Shown here: one piece after another, positions 63,922-64,000 of the stretch
Layout of the letters: each line of letters begins with the position of its first letter
How positions within the stretch are numbered: position 1 is the stretch's first letter
Notes under the pieces: model-generated
Database searches by the model: none
Told to the model about the DNA's origin: nothing
What the model saw: the letters and a program-made list of their open reading frames with translations, nothing else
NCBI RefSeq assembly: GCF_009469765.1
Contig: NZ_SSSQ01000001.1
Span: 248,001 to 312,000 of the forward strand
Length of the DNA stretch: 64,000 nucleotides
Direction: 5' to 3'
From: Dechloromonas hortensis
GTDB lineage: Bacteria > Pseudomonadota > Gammaproteobacteria > Burkholderiales > Rhodocyclaceae
Translations under genes and position numbers: made by a program

Positions 63922-64000
63922 ATGCGCCGTCCACTCGCCCTGCTCGCCTTGCTCTTTACCGCCGGTAGCGCCCTGGCCGACGACTGGATGGTGCGCCGCC
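63922..64000 (+). CDS. N-terminus of an exported protein, cut by window end
   Basis: Only 26 residues are visible. MRRPLALLALLFTAGSALA is a clear Sec signal peptide with cleavage after ALA, followed by DDWMVRR. The product cannot be identified from this. The preceding 176 bases separate it from the divergent Hpt gene; TGAGG upstream may serve as ribosome-binding site. Confidence 0.6.
   Translation, partial: MRRPLALLALLFTAGSALADDWMVRR

Overview
The window is chromosomal DNA of a GC-rich betaproteobacterium, most likely of the Rhodocyclaceae (Dechloromonas/Azonexus/Azospira type). This is inferred from protein styles, from gene neighbourhoods such as gmk-rpoZ-spoT, argS-SPOR-dsbA and thiSG-trmB, from a periplasmic nitrate reductase cluster without napC, and from a PEP-CTERM type exported protein. 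No rRNA, tRNA, CRISPR array, transposase or phage gene was recognised.

Layout. 1-1.6 kb: 3'-truncated gluQ and, divergently, rpoH behind a near-perfect CIRCE (HrcA) operator that overlaps its promoter. 1.6-6.9 kb: napDAGHB (minus strand) with an FNR-like site upstream. 7.0-14.6 kb: a minus-strand run of hybrid histidine kinase-gmk-rpoZ-spoT-dadA-tatD. 14.8-20.2 kb: yicC, and divergently a Ser/Thr kinase-PP2C phosphatase pair joined to rph-rdgB and followed by hemW. 20.2-26.4 kb: a LysE exporter, a YidB-like protein, a two-component system with a sigma54-type regulator, and a Tat-exported flavoprotein of the flavocytochrome c sulfide dehydrogenase type. 26.5-34.5 kb: an RND multidrug efflux operon (hydrolase-MFP-RND-OMF) with a divergent LysR gene, the layout of Burkholderia llpE-bpeEF-oprC/ceoAB-opcM. 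34.6-35.7 kb: a persulfide dioxygenase-rhodanese fusion.

35.7-42.0 kb is compositionally different: visibly more AT-rich, with three gene-poor spacers of about 300 bp. It carries a membrane receptor with a periplasmic binding domain, two PAS domains, a degenerate GGDEF and an intact EAL domain. An overlapping gene encodes a second, orphan periplasmic sugar-type binding protein, and a DUF3616 protein follows. The first two look like a ligand-to-c-di-GMP signalling unit and are the best candidate here for an undescribed system.

42.0-50.5 kb: Yip1-family membrane protein, DedA-rhodanese fusion, pirin, azoreductase with a divergent LysR gene and a perfect palindromic operator, ABC-F protein (yheS), ychJ, rdgC, a 91-residue unknown and a PEP-CTERM-like exported protein. 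50.5-58.3 kb: a long minus-strand run of GGDEF cyclase, DNA-deoxyinosine glycosylase, argS, SPOR protein, dsbA, SDR, thiS, thiG and trmB. 58.4-64 kb: ubiB, a SWIM-SNF2 helicase, a stand-alone Hpt protein and the start of a secreted protein cut by the window end.

Themes: respiratory nitrate reduction and sulfide/persulfide handling; nucleotide signalling at three levels (ppGpp, c-di-GMP synthesis, c-di-GMP breakdown); many sensor kinases; multidrug efflux. Starts were chosen from ribosome-binding sites, overlaps with neighbours and family N-termini. Functions rest on motifs read by eye, without database searches.
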